This document shows positions 48,468 to 60,180 of a DNA stretch of 64,000 nucleotides, one piece after another (the stretch's first letter is position 1; each line of letters opens with the position of its first letter). The notes beneath the pieces are model-generated. The model saw only the letters and a program-made list of their open reading frames with translations. It did not search any database and was not told the origin of the DNA. This DNA comes from Sipunculus nudus (lineage: Eukaryota; Annelida; Sipuncula; Golfingiida; Sipunculidae), in assembly GCA_026874595.1 (NCBI GenBank), contig CM049307.1, positions 77,538,643 through 77,602,642 on the forward strand, read 5' to 3'. A program made the position numbers and the translations under genes.

Positions 48468-49145
48468 AACCGGGGGAAAATATCTGGAACTGCAATAGGA
48501 GTAAATCATCAAAAATCCATAGCAGAATCCAGCAATATTGATTAGCAGGCACAACCAGGAACAAATCTGAGGGATAATGGGGATCGTTGTGGAATGTACG
48601 ACCTTGGAAATTAGGTGAAAATCTTAAATAGATATCAGATGCAAATCTTTCACCTTTCCTAATATTTTACTCAAAAGTTATTTTGGTCCGAACCATTTAG
48701 TCCACAGACCAAAACTGAACTGGCCAATATCACTGAATTTTGATTAATTTTGAATAATCAAAATATTATCGACTGAACCATAATCCGCGAATTTCTGAGA
48801 GAAATCACAAAAGTAAAGTGAAAGAAAATGCCTGTCTTTGTGTCGAACTGTAAATTATGTATGGTTTTCTTCTGGTACGAACATAAATTGTAGCATTTGA
48901 ATAGTTCAAAGGATATTGAGAAAAAAAATCACCCGTCACCTTAAGTGAACATTCAACATTTTTTTTCTCCTACGGTAGAAGTTCACAGTTTACACAAACA
49001 TTTCACTTAGTTAAACACGTCAAAAGATCGGTAAAGTTTATAGATAATAACCTGACATTATATACCTCGATGTACGGATTACAAGAGTGTATCTGAGTAA
49101 TCTTTCAGAAAGGAAACGGAATGAAGTTGATTTTAACACTTACTG
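48468..49145. other. Intergenic, nothing recognised
   Basis: AT-rich, no exon or RNA gene seen. Confidence 0.55.
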
Positions 49146-49761
49146 ATGATGTCACGAGACTCAACCCTGTACCTAAAGGATTTTGGGGATACACGGGCTA
49201 ACACGTTGAGGAACATTAATTCAGAACAAGCTTATTCCGATCTTACTCAAGTAGTGCTGGATAAGCTGGTGTTGTTCAATAGAAAACGTCAAGGAGAAGT
49301 ATCAAAAACAAACCTCAGATTGAACAGCAAAGTCTCAAGGCAACTCCGAACAATGAATTCACTAGGAAGCTATGTGAGCTTGAAGAGCATCTATTAAGTG
49401 TCCTGGAGCTGTTGAAATCAGGTACCGAAGGGGTAGGATTTTCCAATTTTTGATTACAGATGCAATTAACCAGTGAATGCAGATACTTACAGAGAAGAGA
49501 TCTCATGAATTGTTGGGAGCAGGATTCATAGTGTACAATGTTCATTGTTTGACGCACATTCCTGATGTAGAGTGGTTTCAAACCTCTGTAAATGGAATCA
49601 ATGCATTCCTATTTGAGAACCAAGTTCAGATTCTTAAGAAAAAGGTGAAAGGGAACTATGCAATTCACTCGCTCAGGTGTGTGCGAGGCCTGAAGAAGGA
49701 ACAAAGCAGAACTACAAAAAATATGGCAAAGCGGTTTAAACCGTTGTGTCTACCAATATGA
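49146..49761 (+). pseudogene. CACTA/tnp2-like transposase fragment
   Basis: Two plus-strand frames (49146-49397 and 49477-49761). The second contains VYNVHCLTHIPDVEWFQTS, then INAFLFENQVQILKKKVKG. This matches the pattern Y-x-x-H-x-L-x-H-x-x-D-x-x-x-F ... S-x-F-x-F-E-N-x-x-x-x-L-K-K seen at the end of tnp2/DUF4218-type transposases that are abundant as stand-alone fragments in marine invertebrates (from memory). The preceding frame has charged, helix-like sequence and may be its broken N-terminal part. No catalytic core is present, so it is a remnant. Confidence 0.45.
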
Positions 49762-50698
49762 AAGACTATGTTTACCTGGACTGTACACGAGAATTTGTCA
49801 AGATTCAGCGACGTTGACGAAGGGACAACCAGTACGATGTCCTTGTATTTTCAGATGATTAGTGTGAGGACCTCTTCCAGTCGCTTTAAGTATTGTTAAA
49901 GTCTTTCTTTTACGGAACCTTGACAAACAACGCGCAACACCGAGAATCGTCACCAAAGATAAAGCTCACCATAACCGCCGTCGTCGTTAACTCTAGGGCA
50001 TAAAACACGTAATTATATACATATACCTCTAAATGTCTTCACAATATATTAAGTAAGCCTAAAAACTAAATTATCATGATGTGGTAATGTTTTTGCCATA
50101 TATGTCATTTAATTGTGTCTTTTTTTGGTTTAATTATTCAAAGGCTTACCAATATTTATATTAAAATCTTGAGTCTTCGGTGTGGACTTCAGAGTTTATT
50201 GTTGAATTTAATTTGGGAGATATTTATGGTCAAGTCTTACATTTTCCCTACTGAGCTTTTATACTTTCACCTCTAGAAAACTCCGATGGCATCATGGCAA
50301 AAAAAATGTTAAAATCTTCAAAAAGTAAAATGTGCATTTTAATACCGTTATAGAAAAAAAGGTTCGACCGAATGTGCTTTCTAAGTAAACTTCGCACCCA
50401 TGTGTCGTAATATTCGATAATCACAATATTTATGATTGATATTTTGAATTTTTCTAAATAAAGCTGCAAGTGGTGCAAATTTATTTTTTGTTTACTAATC
50501 CAGATCCTTATTACTTTTTATTGATAGACAAATTTTAAACTTTTTTACATTATTTTTATCATGTTGAAGGGGAATTCTGGTCGAAGTGAGGGTGAAGCAG
50601 GTCCAAGAACCTGGGTCTCAGAAAGCCTTGGCACTGTGTCTTGCCCATCCAAAGATCACGAAACCACTTCGCCACTTGGGCGTGACGACAAAAAAAAA
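49762..50698. other. Intergenic, possible tRNA-like SINE remnant
   Basis: Mostly AT-rich. On the minus strand 50693-50580 a TGGCGAAGTGG A-box-like motif occurs ('agtggcgaagtggtttcgtg'), but the B box is poor, so a SINE call is tentative. No protein gene seen. Confidence 0.4.
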
Positions 50699-50699
50699 T

Positions 50700-51336
50700 T
50701 AAAAGCACGAAAAAGTCGGGTTTGATAGCCCAAGTGAAACAACCGAACCCAATTCGCTGTCACACGAAAAGGACGTGCTGCATGTCCCGGTGATGGATGA
50801 TGGATTAGGGGATACATCCGGAAGTGGCAAGCAGCTTAATAATGCTAGAGTATTAACTATCATAGCAATGAAGAAAATGTTGACAACATGTTAACAACAT
50901 GAACAATCAGGCGGGCAAGGTACCTCCACAACAAATAGAAGAATCAGGGATGGGGTCGTATAGTAAACGTCAAGCATTGTATACCAGCGATCCATCTACG
51001 ATGAACTCGCCTTCTTCTCAAAATAAATATCTAACTTACAGTGAACAATCAAGTCCAAAACAGATGAAGAGGCTGCTTGTGTCACTTGCGACCGAATCCA
51101 AAGTAAGACATGACGAATTACTCGACAGGCTGAAAAGGATAGAAAACAAAACGACCACAGTTGTAAAAGCGGTAAAAACGTGGAAGGTATGTGGAAATGA
51201 TGTGAACTGTCTGCAAGGGGACAAGGAGATGGACATATCATCAGATGACCAGTTATTTAGTAACACAATTTTCTTTCTGCCTAAATTTAGACATAACCTG
51301 CTGGGCAAGATAAATTTACATAGTAATCACTACTAA
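50700..51336 (+). pseudogene. Coiled-coil ORF of a probable transposon, frameshifted
   Basis: An open frame from about 50700 to 50894 continues after one frame change into 50899-51336 (145 codons). The second part is Ser/Gln-rich, then has a helical segment RLLVSLATESKVRHDELLDR (residues about 58-77) with heptad spacing, ending in a C-rich tail. It lies 1 kb downstream of the transposase-like fragment. Such short coiled-coil (DUF4806-like) ORFs accompany it in other invertebrate copies, as far as I recall. A host gene exon is the alternative. Confidence 0.35.
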
Positions 51337-51657
51337 CTGACTAACCGTCAAGTTTATTTACTTAGTTATCTTAGGTCGTCATAGCGCCAGATCTGCCCTC
51401 TGACATTACCATGTTACTGAGTCGTGTTTGTCACGGCTAAGGTCGTCACTGATATGCCGCAAGACCGTACATCTGTTCAGTCATATTTCTTTCTGAATTA
51501 ATCATATGGAATCCATAGAGGGAAAAGAATAATGTTGCTGTTAGTAATCGCCATATGTCTGATTTTCTTATGAGGTAAAAAGGTAAACTTTGAATAAAAT
51601 TTATCACGAAAAATCGGGTGGACAGGGTTGGTGGAATGGAATATAAAAGATCCATGC

Positions 51658-51716
<59 letters not shown>

Positions 51717-52467
51717 CTGTGAAAAAAAATTTATTATTGTTATTCAATGAAGAATTTAAAGGTCAAGGCTTTAGCAACAACGCTTCTCGAGAGCTTGCTT
51801 TATCGAACTGAAACTGAATAAATCAAATGGGTTCCGTGCTTTCCTTTTATTCAGAGGTTAAACTGATTCTACATTATGATTAACGGCCTCGTTATGCTAG
51901 AAAGAAAACGAGAATCTGACGAATCAAATAAAAACATGTAAACCTAGTTTGCAGTGTATGTGTTCCTGTTCATATTTCATAATACTAAAACTGAAACAAG
52001 AATCTGATGAATCAAAAAATGGCTTGAAAGCATGTCCAGTTGTAAACCTATTAAGTTCTTTTTCGTAAAGCGTGTGAAAAAAATTTCACTGCTGTGTAAT
52101 TTTTACCTTTTTCACCTGGAATTTAATTGGCCTGTAGATTTCAGTCTCGTCACGTGGATGTGAGGGGAGTGGCTCGAGTAGCAAGGTCTATGAACCACTT
52201 TACCGCCAGAACCTGGTTTGTAGGTTGATGAATAGACAACGTAATGCACTATACTTACACGGCTTATACTTTGGTTTGTCAGAACTGTCAAACCGGAAGT
52301 CCTCAAATTCTTGACCCCCTAAGAAGAAGAGCATGCGCGTGACTTCTGCGCGAGCATTCAGATCTAGGTATATTAACTTGCAGTGTACCATGATGGATCT
52401 ACAAAAAAATAATATGACGACATTTACAATAAACAAAAGAATTTTTGCAAAGAAAAATGTTTGCAAG
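51337..52467. other. Intergenic, with (TA)n array
   Basis: Holds the (TA)n run at 51659-51710. No gene. Frames at 52112-52515 are short and overlapping on both strands without domains. Confidence 0.55.
51659..51710. repeat. (TA)n microsatellite
   Basis: Uninterrupted TA array of about 26 repeats. Confidence 0.97.
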
Positions 52468-52985
52468 TCATCCCGGAGTGAGAATTTGGGTAGTGGACTC
52501 ATCTTAAAGTGTTAATTTAATATTTGGACTGTCATTCCAAAGTGAGACTTTGGTATGGGGACTTTCATCCTAGAGTGAGATCGACTTTCGTATATGGGCC
52601 TCCATTCCAGAGAAAGAATTAGGTTTTTGGACTCTCATCCCAGAGTGAGAATTTGGTATATGGATTGTAATTCCAGTGTGGGAATTTGGTATGTGGACTA
52701 TTATCCTAGAGTGAGAATTTGGTATGTGGAATGTCATCCTAGAGAGAGAATTTGGTATGGGGACTATCATCCTTAAGTGCGGATTTGGTATGTGGACTCT
52801 CATCCTAGGGTCAGAATTTGGAATGTGGACTCTCATCTCATTGTGTGAATTCGGTATGCGAAGTGTCATCCTAGAGAGAGAATTTGGTATGTGGACTGTC
52901 ATCCTAAAATGATAATTTGGTATGTTGACTGTTATCCTAAAATGAAAATTTGGTATGTGGACTCAAATCCTAGAGTGTGAATTTG
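52468..52985. repeat. 33-bp minisatellite, frame-preserving
   Basis: About 16 copies of a 33-bp unit with core GAATTTGGTATGTGGACT. As 33 is 11 codons, the unit reads through on both strands. The minus strand gives a repeated HIPNSxSRMxV 11-residue motif (52902-52570, 110 codons), the plus strand a (R)IWYVDxHPRV motif. Divergence is scattered over all codon positions and no flanking exon signals are visible, so coding is not supported, although frame retention over about ten units is notable. Confidence 0.9.
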
Positions 52986-52987
52986 TT

Positions 52988-53347
52988 GCTAGTCATGCAG
53001 TAAAGTAGATCCTCTTCACAATGAATGTGGATTTTAACAGCATTCGTACACTTGGATGGTGTCTTTAAAGATGAGCACTGTTCCATGTGACACGATGTCT
53101 GCCTTCAGGAAATGTTTCGCTGAAAATTTTGACATTTATTTTCACAGTTTATTTCATTTGCAATTAAGGTGGGGAAATCAAAAAATGCTTGTACAATACA
53201 TTTAATCAAAAGTCTTAAAATAATTTACGATATAGGCCATTTGTAATTCTAGCATTGCGGTTGAATTCACCTTGCAATTGCTAGTTATGCAGCAAAGTAG
53301 ATCCTCTTCACAATGAATGTGGATTTTAACAGCATTCGTAAACTTCG
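52988..53347. repeat. Direct repeat pair flanking ~220 bp
   Basis: A ~68-bp block (GCTAGTCATGCAGTAAAGTA ... 'agcattcgta') at 52988-53055 recurs at 53280-53347, offset 292 bp, with four or five differences. The first copy abuts the 33-bp minisatellite. Confidence 0.85.
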
Positions 53348-53499
53348 ATGCTTCTCTATGGGACCCCCCGCAGAGAAACCAGCAAAGACTATCATAAATT
53401 TTAAATTCAACAAGACCACCAAACAAAATTTATGACAGCGCAGAATTTTTATCAATAAAATCCCTGATGTCACAGGCATAGGTATTGCCACTATATATT

Positions 53500-54330
53500 A
53501 ATTGTTCTATATTGCTCACAAGAGTCTATTTTATATCAATATGGTGACAAAGAATAATTTGAAACAAGTATGGCCATGGCATTAATGGATTCGCTGGTTT
53601 CATAAACATGGATGTTGCTACAAATTTAAAATCTTATTCCATGCGCACAAGTCCCTATATAAGCAAAAGCGGGTTAAAATTGACGGCCATTTTTTAATAC
53701 AATATGGCGGCCAAGCTATACTTGTAACAAATCAACAATAAGCAATTAAAAGTGTGTTTAATGCGGCGGCCATTCTGAAATTCCAAATGGTGGCTTTACC
53801 CAATCTGTAGCAATTAGGGCAATGGCTTTAAAGGAATCAATGGTATTGCAAACATGGATGTTGCTACCATATGTATTCTTCTACTGTGATAATAAGAAAA
53901 TATATAAGCAAAAGTGTGTTTAAATGGCGGCCATTTTGAAAATTCAATATGGCGATCTAGTTCAATTTTAGCAAATATGACAATGGCTGTAAAAGAATCA
54001 TTAGTATGCAAACATGGATGGTGCTACCATTTGTATTCTTCTACGGTTCTCAGACGTCCAGAAATAGGACATATTATAAGAGGAATGGCGTCAATATTGA
54101 AATTCAATATGGCGGCCTAACCGAATCTGTATCAAGTATGCTCCCTGGAATTATTGACGTGGGTGTAGCTACCATTTATATTGCTCTACAGTGCTCAGAA
54201 CTCCAGAAAAAAAGCAAAATATAAGAAAAATGGCGGCCTTTCTGAAATTCAAAATGGCGGCTGAAGACGAGGCTGAAAAAAATGGCACCTAATAATTTTG
54301 GAATAAGCAACCCAAAATTGACAAAAGTAG
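53500..54330. repeat. Degenerate ~160-bp tandem repeat with ATGGCGGCC core
   Basis: At least four diverged units. The anchor AAACATGGATG occurs at 53604, 53850 and 54010 and ATGGCGGCC near 53707, 53923, 54109 and 54230; spacing is about 160 bp, with one truncated unit of about 86 bp. Each unit also has 'aaattcaatatgg'. It generates spurious frames on both strands (53814-54376). Similar 'aatggcggccatttt' repeats are widespread in marine invertebrates (general knowledge). Confidence 0.8.
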
Positions 54331-55673
54331 CCAATAAAATCCATTTTGTCACAACAATCCAGCTGATATATAACATTAAACTGAACTCTGTTGTAATAAC
54401 TGATGTTCCATCGCAGTTAAAACACCATCGACTACGTCAGAAAACACACACGACAAACAAACAAAACCACTAACAGTGCTAGATGAAGGAAAATCTGGGT
54501 TTTTTATGCGCACAGAAGAAGGAAGATGGAGAGCAGGACAAGTAAAACAGAGATTACCTTAACCGATATCATATGTAGTAAAGTCACATGGCAAAAACTT
54601 ACAGTAGAAACACATAATGCATTGTACAACAGAGTGCTTCACAGGAATTTGACCCAACAAATGAACCAGATAACAACACTAGAATAACCTCAACAACAGC
54701 AGTGCAATAACAGCATTGAACCCATTACATATATACTAGAAAAAAAAACAACAGAAATACCAAAACAAGACAACGACATGAGGTAGAACAGCCCGACTAC
54801 CAGACAAGTTCAGAGACTTTAAAGTCACACAGACTCCACACTGAACAGACAACAGTGCTTAGCTTAGATAGTTGTTGGTGCAGCCTTGATATTGGCATAG
54901 GATAAGCACCGGTCAGCAAGTGCTGGCAACCTCTGCTGATCAGTTAGTTTAGTAAGTCTTTGATTTTAATTTCAAATATTCATATGTATGTTAGCCATCA
55001 AGTAAAACACGGAACATTACAACAAAGGACAGACAATAATAATCACATTGTTTTAAAAATCATAACAAAATGCAATAACTGTACTAATTTATCAAAGTAC
55101 TTGCAACAAAATATTCCATTTGTCACACTGTCACATTTTATTCAATATGTTAACAAAAATTATATACAACATCTGCATAATGTAACTAAAATAAAAGTTT
55201 TCATCTCATAAAAAGGGAGATGCAATTGACAAATTAATTTGTATTTAGTATATACGCATACCAGCGGATGGTCCTGCATATCATGGGTAGGATGTTTGAT
55301 TAAACTACTTCCGGTTACATCGCACATGGTATTATTTTATATCAAATACACTCGTTTAATATTTTTGTACTTGTATATATTTTTAGTGACGTTTTCGTGT
55401 GGATTTAATTGTTGGGATTTCACAATACGCGTGGCTCCCAGCTTTAGTTTAAAAAAAAACAATTGCTTACAACGTTTGCCCAAAAAATCCTCAAAGTGAT
55501 CCCTGATGTAAATGATTTGTGAAACTTTCTGAAGATGTGGAATGCGGGACAGAGAAACACGACATTTTGGTTTACACCTCCTTAATAAATCTATACAAGA
55601 AACCCCTCAAACCGAATCAAAGTTATTCTATATTTGAGGTTTATATTAATTGTTTCTTACAACCGTCGCACGT
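54331..55673. other. Intergenic downstream of the methyltransferase
   Basis: A-rich plus-strand sequence with no recognised gene. The frames at 54960-55211 and 55239-55499 lack domains. The 3' UTR of the gene at 55674 probably extends into the right part. Confidence 0.5.
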
Positions 55674-57410
55674 CTAGTCTTTGATCTTTTGACAAATGAA
55701 TGCATGAGTGGTGGTCTTCAACAATAGTTGATTATTTTCCAGCACCGATGCTTTCTTTATACTATCAAGAAGACTTTTCCAACCGGAAGTTGGCTCCGTA
55801 CGAGCATACTTCTGCTGAGAGAGTAAATCCAGCAGAAGGTTTCCATCCTCGTTTCCATCGTCAAACATGATACCTTTATGAGACAAAAATAAATGAACTT
55901 ATGTACTATTATACATTTAAATACATGTATATATATTTGCAATTATTTTACCATATTCGTCAAATAGGTCGGTTTACATCTTAAATTTAATATTTGTTCA
56001 TAAAGGTACATTTGGTTTAACAAGTGTAACTTTCAGGAAACTGATATTGTTTATATATATAATATATCTATAATATTTTTTAAGCATTGCACATAAATAC
56101 TCCAATTTATAAAAAATATCTGTATGGTATTGAACTTACCAACATTGAGGTTTCCAGGCCACCAGTTTTCCTTGAAAGGAATCCTCATTTCTGTTAGAGC
56201 TGCCGCAGTTTCCTTTGAAGTGAAACGATCGGGCTGAGGACCAAGATTCCTGGAGATACTTTCCAATAAATAGAATGCAGCTCCATACTCTGAATAATGA
56301 GAAAATTGAATTGTTGTTGGTAATTCTATATAATTCAAGGAGACATGGATAATAATCGAAATAAAATAGTATCAATTTCAACCATTTCTCTGAGATATTT
56401 CACTGTGCAAAATTGAAAGATATGATGTAGTTACTGTATATACAGCAAGAATAACCTTCGAGTTTAAAACGTCTAACTTCCCTTTTGTAATTTGTATTAT
56501 TCTGGCTCAAATTTCTGTGTTCCAAAATGTAGCTTTGACAGGAACAGGGTTGGACACATGTACGTACCTGTCGCTTCATGAACAGTGAAAAGCACACCGC
56601 CCGGTGCAAGTCGCTCCCAACATAATTTTATTACACGCTTCCAGCTATCCCACAAGAAATATAGGGTATGCATGATATGAATCACATGATACGAATCCTC
56701 CTCCGTATTCAAGTAATCCTCAGCTTTCATGGTTTGTAAGGTAAAGTGAACGTGCCCATAGCGAGGGTTTGTTGCAACCTGTGAGTTAAACACCGCCATC
56801 TGATGGGGACTTGAGTCGATCACGGTATAGTGGATATTGGGATACAAAGGCAGGAGTTCATCCAGGATAACCGTGTCTTTAGATCCTACAATTATCGATT
56901 ACAGACCAAATGGATACATAATTTAAATTTCTTTTTTTAAAAGACGAATGTACAAGATCTAACTAGACATTAATTGCAGGTTCATTTCTCACACATAAAC
57001 AATAATAATTTTGATATATAATCTCTTATTATTCTCTAAGTATTTTTAACAATTAATATGTTATTCCTGGGCTTATTCCAGCAACCTTAACCGGTATCCG
57101 TCGTTGCCTTTTGTTCAATATATACAATATTTACTTTCAGATAGTGTCTTGTTCAATCTAATTTTGACTCTTGGAAACATTTCAATTTGACAGGTTAATT
57201 ATATATATTTTCCTTGTATATAACTTTACCTGTCCCAGAACCTATTGCAAGGACTTTCATTGGCTGTTCCTGGAGAGATTCCTTGGTAACCTTCGAGAAT
57301 ATATCAGCGACATTCTTTTTCAGCCATTTACAGTCAAGTTCTATTTGTGTGTTCTGCCTGAGTAAGACTTCGAGCGCTGCTTTGAAGTGGTATTCTTCAA
57401 TTAATGCCAT
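55674..57410 (-). CDS. HNMT: Histamine N-methyltransferase-like, four exons, intact
   Basis: A cytosolic SAM-dependent methyltransferase of the histamine N-methyltransferase family; in vertebrates this enzyme inactivates histamine by methylating a ring nitrogen. Exons on the minus strand: 57410-57230, 56885-56568, 56289-56140 and 55873-55674. All junctions have GT/AG, and the pieces total 849 nt = 282 codons plus stop in one frame (human HNMT is about 290). The SAM-binding motif VLAIGSGTG (residues about 53-61) is split by intron 1. The acidic end of beta-2 is VIDSSPHQM. A later block, HIMHTLYFLWD, corresponds to the HMxQMLYY-type segment, and EYGAAFYLLES to the region before the active site. 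The last exon's FDDGNEDGNLLLDLL fits the family's C-terminal signature. The substrate in this animal is inferred; a related amine or peptide is possible. No close neighbour suggests an operon-like role. Confidence 0.88.
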
Positions 57411-57817
57411 TGTGGTAAAGGAAACAGTGTTTCTGCACAGAATGAAAGAGACAACGGAGTGTTTTCTGCGTCATGTAATTGAATTTGAAACGTTATTGAC
57501 CTATTGAAAAGTCAAGAAACTGTGACAATTTTCTTAAAAAAAAACAAATCACGGTCATACTGATCCAGAATTAAGTGTTATCGTATTCTTCCGGACGCAA
57601 CGCGCGCGCACACACACACACACATAAATTATCATGATAGACCCAGTAGAAGCGGTAAAGTGCTCTATACGACTGACGTAGAGCTATATACTACATGTAA
57701 AAACGTCAGTGTGTCTTACCCATTGCAACATTGAGTTTCACGCCAGAAAGTATAACTGTTTTTACCCTTTGGTGATCATCAGATGACTGGGAACTCGTCA
57801 CAGAGATTCTTAGTGGT

Positions 57818-57941
57818 CATTTGTTCTTTGCGCGTTTCGGTGGATTTTCTGAATGACGACACTTTGAGATTAGTTCATTTCGCTTGTTGGGTTGTACTTG
57901 TCCGTTGCCGTTCCTGCAGAGAAACGCGCAAAGAACAAATG
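57818..57941. repeat. Perfect 21-bp inverted repeat, 82-bp loop
   Basis: CATTTGTTCTTTGCGCGTTT plus C at 57818-57838 is exactly the reverse complement of 57921-57941. Flanks beyond the arms do not pair. It may be a tiny foldback element or the palindromic junction of an inversion. Confidence 0.85.
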
Positions 57942-58002
57942 AAACTCAGAATGGCAATGGGTATGACACACTTACGTGTTTTACGTGTAGTCTATATATG
58001 TA

Positions 58003-58005
<3 letters not shown>

Positions 58006-58073
<68 letters not shown>
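58006..58073. repeat. (TA)n microsatellite
   Basis: About 68 bp of TA repeats with one AAATA interruption near 58046. Confidence 0.96.
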
Positions 58074-58074
<1 letters not shown>

Positions 58075-59411
58075 CGGGAACAGGTTGATTCGTCCCCAAA
58101 TCCATTTCGTTCTCGTCTCTTCGTCCAACCACTTGTTTCTCCACAGGTCCGGTTCGCCCCCAGGAATGAGGTCATCGACCTGTTCGTCCTCATATTTGCA
58201 AAAATAGTGCCAGTTCGTCCACAGTATTGAATACCTATGTCTCAACAAAACGGTATATCTGATCCCCCATACCTATGACGGGTATACATTTCAGGTATTT
58301 ATTGATAAATATGAAGATTGTTTAAATGATTGAATAGTTTTTATTATATACTTTCATGAGGAGTCAGTCTGTCTGTCTGTTTGTCAGTCTACTCAATTTC
58401 TTCTGCTTGCTGGTTCTTGCGTCCTACATAACGCCATTTACAGTCCACAGTTTTGCAATAATCCTTTTGAAACTTCTACATCCTATGTCTGATTCTAAGA
58501 TATCGAAAAGTATTTTACATGTTCCGGATTTGGCCGCTAGATGTCGCTGTATTTGAACCTCCATTAACATATTTTTTTGTTGCCATATCCGAAACTATAA
58601 ACCTCATATGCATAAACTATAGCTTATTTTCTGCCGCCGAGTCTTCCCCGTACCCTGGTTAAGCCATAATGTCTCCATCTTGTGCACCTTTGTCAGTATA
58701 TCTGTCTGTTTGTCGGATATTGTCAGCTATCAATGTTTCCATCTTAGTATTTGTGATATATGTCGTTCGACAGGCCACAACGTTTCAACAATCGTTACAC
58801 AATTGATAGAAACCTACAGTTTGTTCTTTCTCTCCATACCTGTCATGTTTGTGAACATGAGAAAATATACATGTTCCGGTCGTGTCATATCGAAGCTCAC
58901 AAAGTCATATCACGCCTGTGATTTGGTTTTGGACGGTGTGATAAATGTATATTATTTCATCCACCTCTAAATATCTTCTCCACTGCACGTGTATGACATG
59001 AATTTTTTGCACATAATCTGTGCACCCCATGACGTCTGATATGTGTCAACGTACCCTATCCATTTGCTTGCATATTCCTCTGAAGTAATACATGTAGCTC
59101 GGTAACTGTTTAGTGCTAGCCCATATCAGTCGAACTATTATAATAGCCCGCGCGTGTGCTCGGAATATCACATATCCGGAATGTTCTTCGTGCGGGATTG
59201 TCAAATACCTACCCTCCCCCACTCGTACCAGTATAAAACGTCCTACAATGTGCCTATACTCGCTCCCCTAACGTGTAGATATTTCGTAGGATAGGTATAT
59301 TCTATACGTCTTGCAAATCTTTATAATCATTGTACAGACGGACGTATTTCCGCTATCTGTGCAACCTGACCAACGTGTTGGTTAATGTACATTAATATGG
59401 GGGCGTCCGTT

Positions 59412-59422
59412 CTTTAAATAGG
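59412..59422 (+). promoter_or_regulatory. TATA-like box before the 59494 ORF
   Basis: CTTTAAATAGG, about 72 bp before the ATG at 59494 and about 42 bp before the earlier ATG at 59464. Placement resembles that of the TATA boxes of the neighbouring minus-strand ORFs. Functional role is inferred. Confidence 0.35.
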
Positions 59423-59493
59423 CAACAATCAGTCCGTCATCTGTTTTCATTCCTTACATTTCCGTGACTCAACGAGACGGCTCATACTCCGTC

Positions 59494-59802
59494 ATGTCTG
59501 AGATTCCGGTGAACAAACAGGTCAGGCGCAGGGGTTTTCAAGGTCGTTTGTCGCTTGTTTACCCGACGATGCACAGTCGCGTCACAGAACACATACTTGT
59601 TTTGAATATTTACAAACGCACAACACCATGCATGCCATATAATCATGACGTTGAACCATGTCAATTTCGTTTTATTGATACATATAACACGACACATGTT
59701 TGCATGGATATCATATTGTATTGTGTTATGATACAGTACAAGGGATCCGCTTTTTTTGGTCCAGTAATCAACAATACATTCATGTATATGTCAAAACATT
59801 AA
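59494..59802 (+). CDS. Unknown small basic protein, 102 codons
   Basis: Intronless frame on the plus strand, converging on the minus-strand cluster. Two candidate starts exist: 59464 (112 codons) and 59494. I prefer 59494 (MSEIPVNKQVRRRGFQ) because it lies a more usual distance from the TATA-like box. The N-terminus is basic (KQVRRRGFQGR), the middle has scattered cysteines and the C-terminus is hydrophobic. No family recognised. Support comes from its length in denser, GC-richer DNA and its position in the cluster; an antisense frame of 71 codons (59697-59482) also exists, so coding is plausible, not proven. Confidence 0.35.
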   Translation: MSEIPVNKQVRRRGFQGRLSLVYPTMHSRVTEHILVLNIYKRTTPCMPYNHDVEPCQFRFIDTYNTTHVCMDIILYCVMIQYKGSAFFGPVINNTFMYMSKH

Positions 59803-59892
59803 CAGTAAAAAATAACATGTCAACCAGATCTATCTACTTTTTCACATTTCACAACGTCCAAACAATGACACCTTTACATGTATCAGTATTAA

Positions 59893-60081
59893 TCAAAGAT
59901 ATATGATCCATAAACACGTATATATGACACGTATATATATATGAATATGCATATATTGTACAGCTTCAGTTTCTACAATCACATTAGTAACATGTGTCAC
60001 ACGTGTTACATTAATCCTCCCTGCGTCATCACAATTCTGTGTCACTGTCTGTATCACTGTCTCCAAATATGTTGTACCCAT
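59893..60081 (-). CDS. Possible small ORF, Val/Thr-rich, 62 codons
   Basis: Last frame of the minus-strand series, 99 bp after the stop of the previous one. The first 37 codons are Val/Thr-rich (TVIQTVTQNC, VTHVTNVIVE), while the C-terminus runs into TA-rich DNA (HIHIYIRVIY) and looks random. A near-palindrome GTAACATGTGTCACACGTGTTAC-like block (59986-60009), with a CACGTG-type core, lies inside. No TATA box better than TTTTATGC upstream. It could equally be non-coding spacer. Confidence 0.25.
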   Translation of the reverse strand: MGTTYLETVIQTVTQNCDDAGRINVTRVTHVTNVIVETEAVQYMHIHIYIRVIYTCLWIIYL

Positions 60082-60180
60082 GATGCATAAAAGAACAAAT
60101 GATCCCTTTCCGGGCTATTCAGACCAATTCCCTTTTTTATATCCTCACCGTATGTCCCGCACCAAATGCCTGAATACTAA

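Larger units (their letters stand above)
57411..59411. other. Intergenic, with inverted repeat and (TA)n array
   Basis: Contains a perfect 21-bp inverted repeat (57818-57838 and 57921-57941), a short CA/GC run at 57600-57625, and the (TA)n array at 58006-58073. 58356-58970 has 'gtctgtctgtttgtc' text and short frames typical of dispersed repeats. The right end (59100-59411) becomes GC-richer, with a CCAGTATAAAAC TATA-like box at about 59229-59240 that leads to no ORF. Confidence 0.5.
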
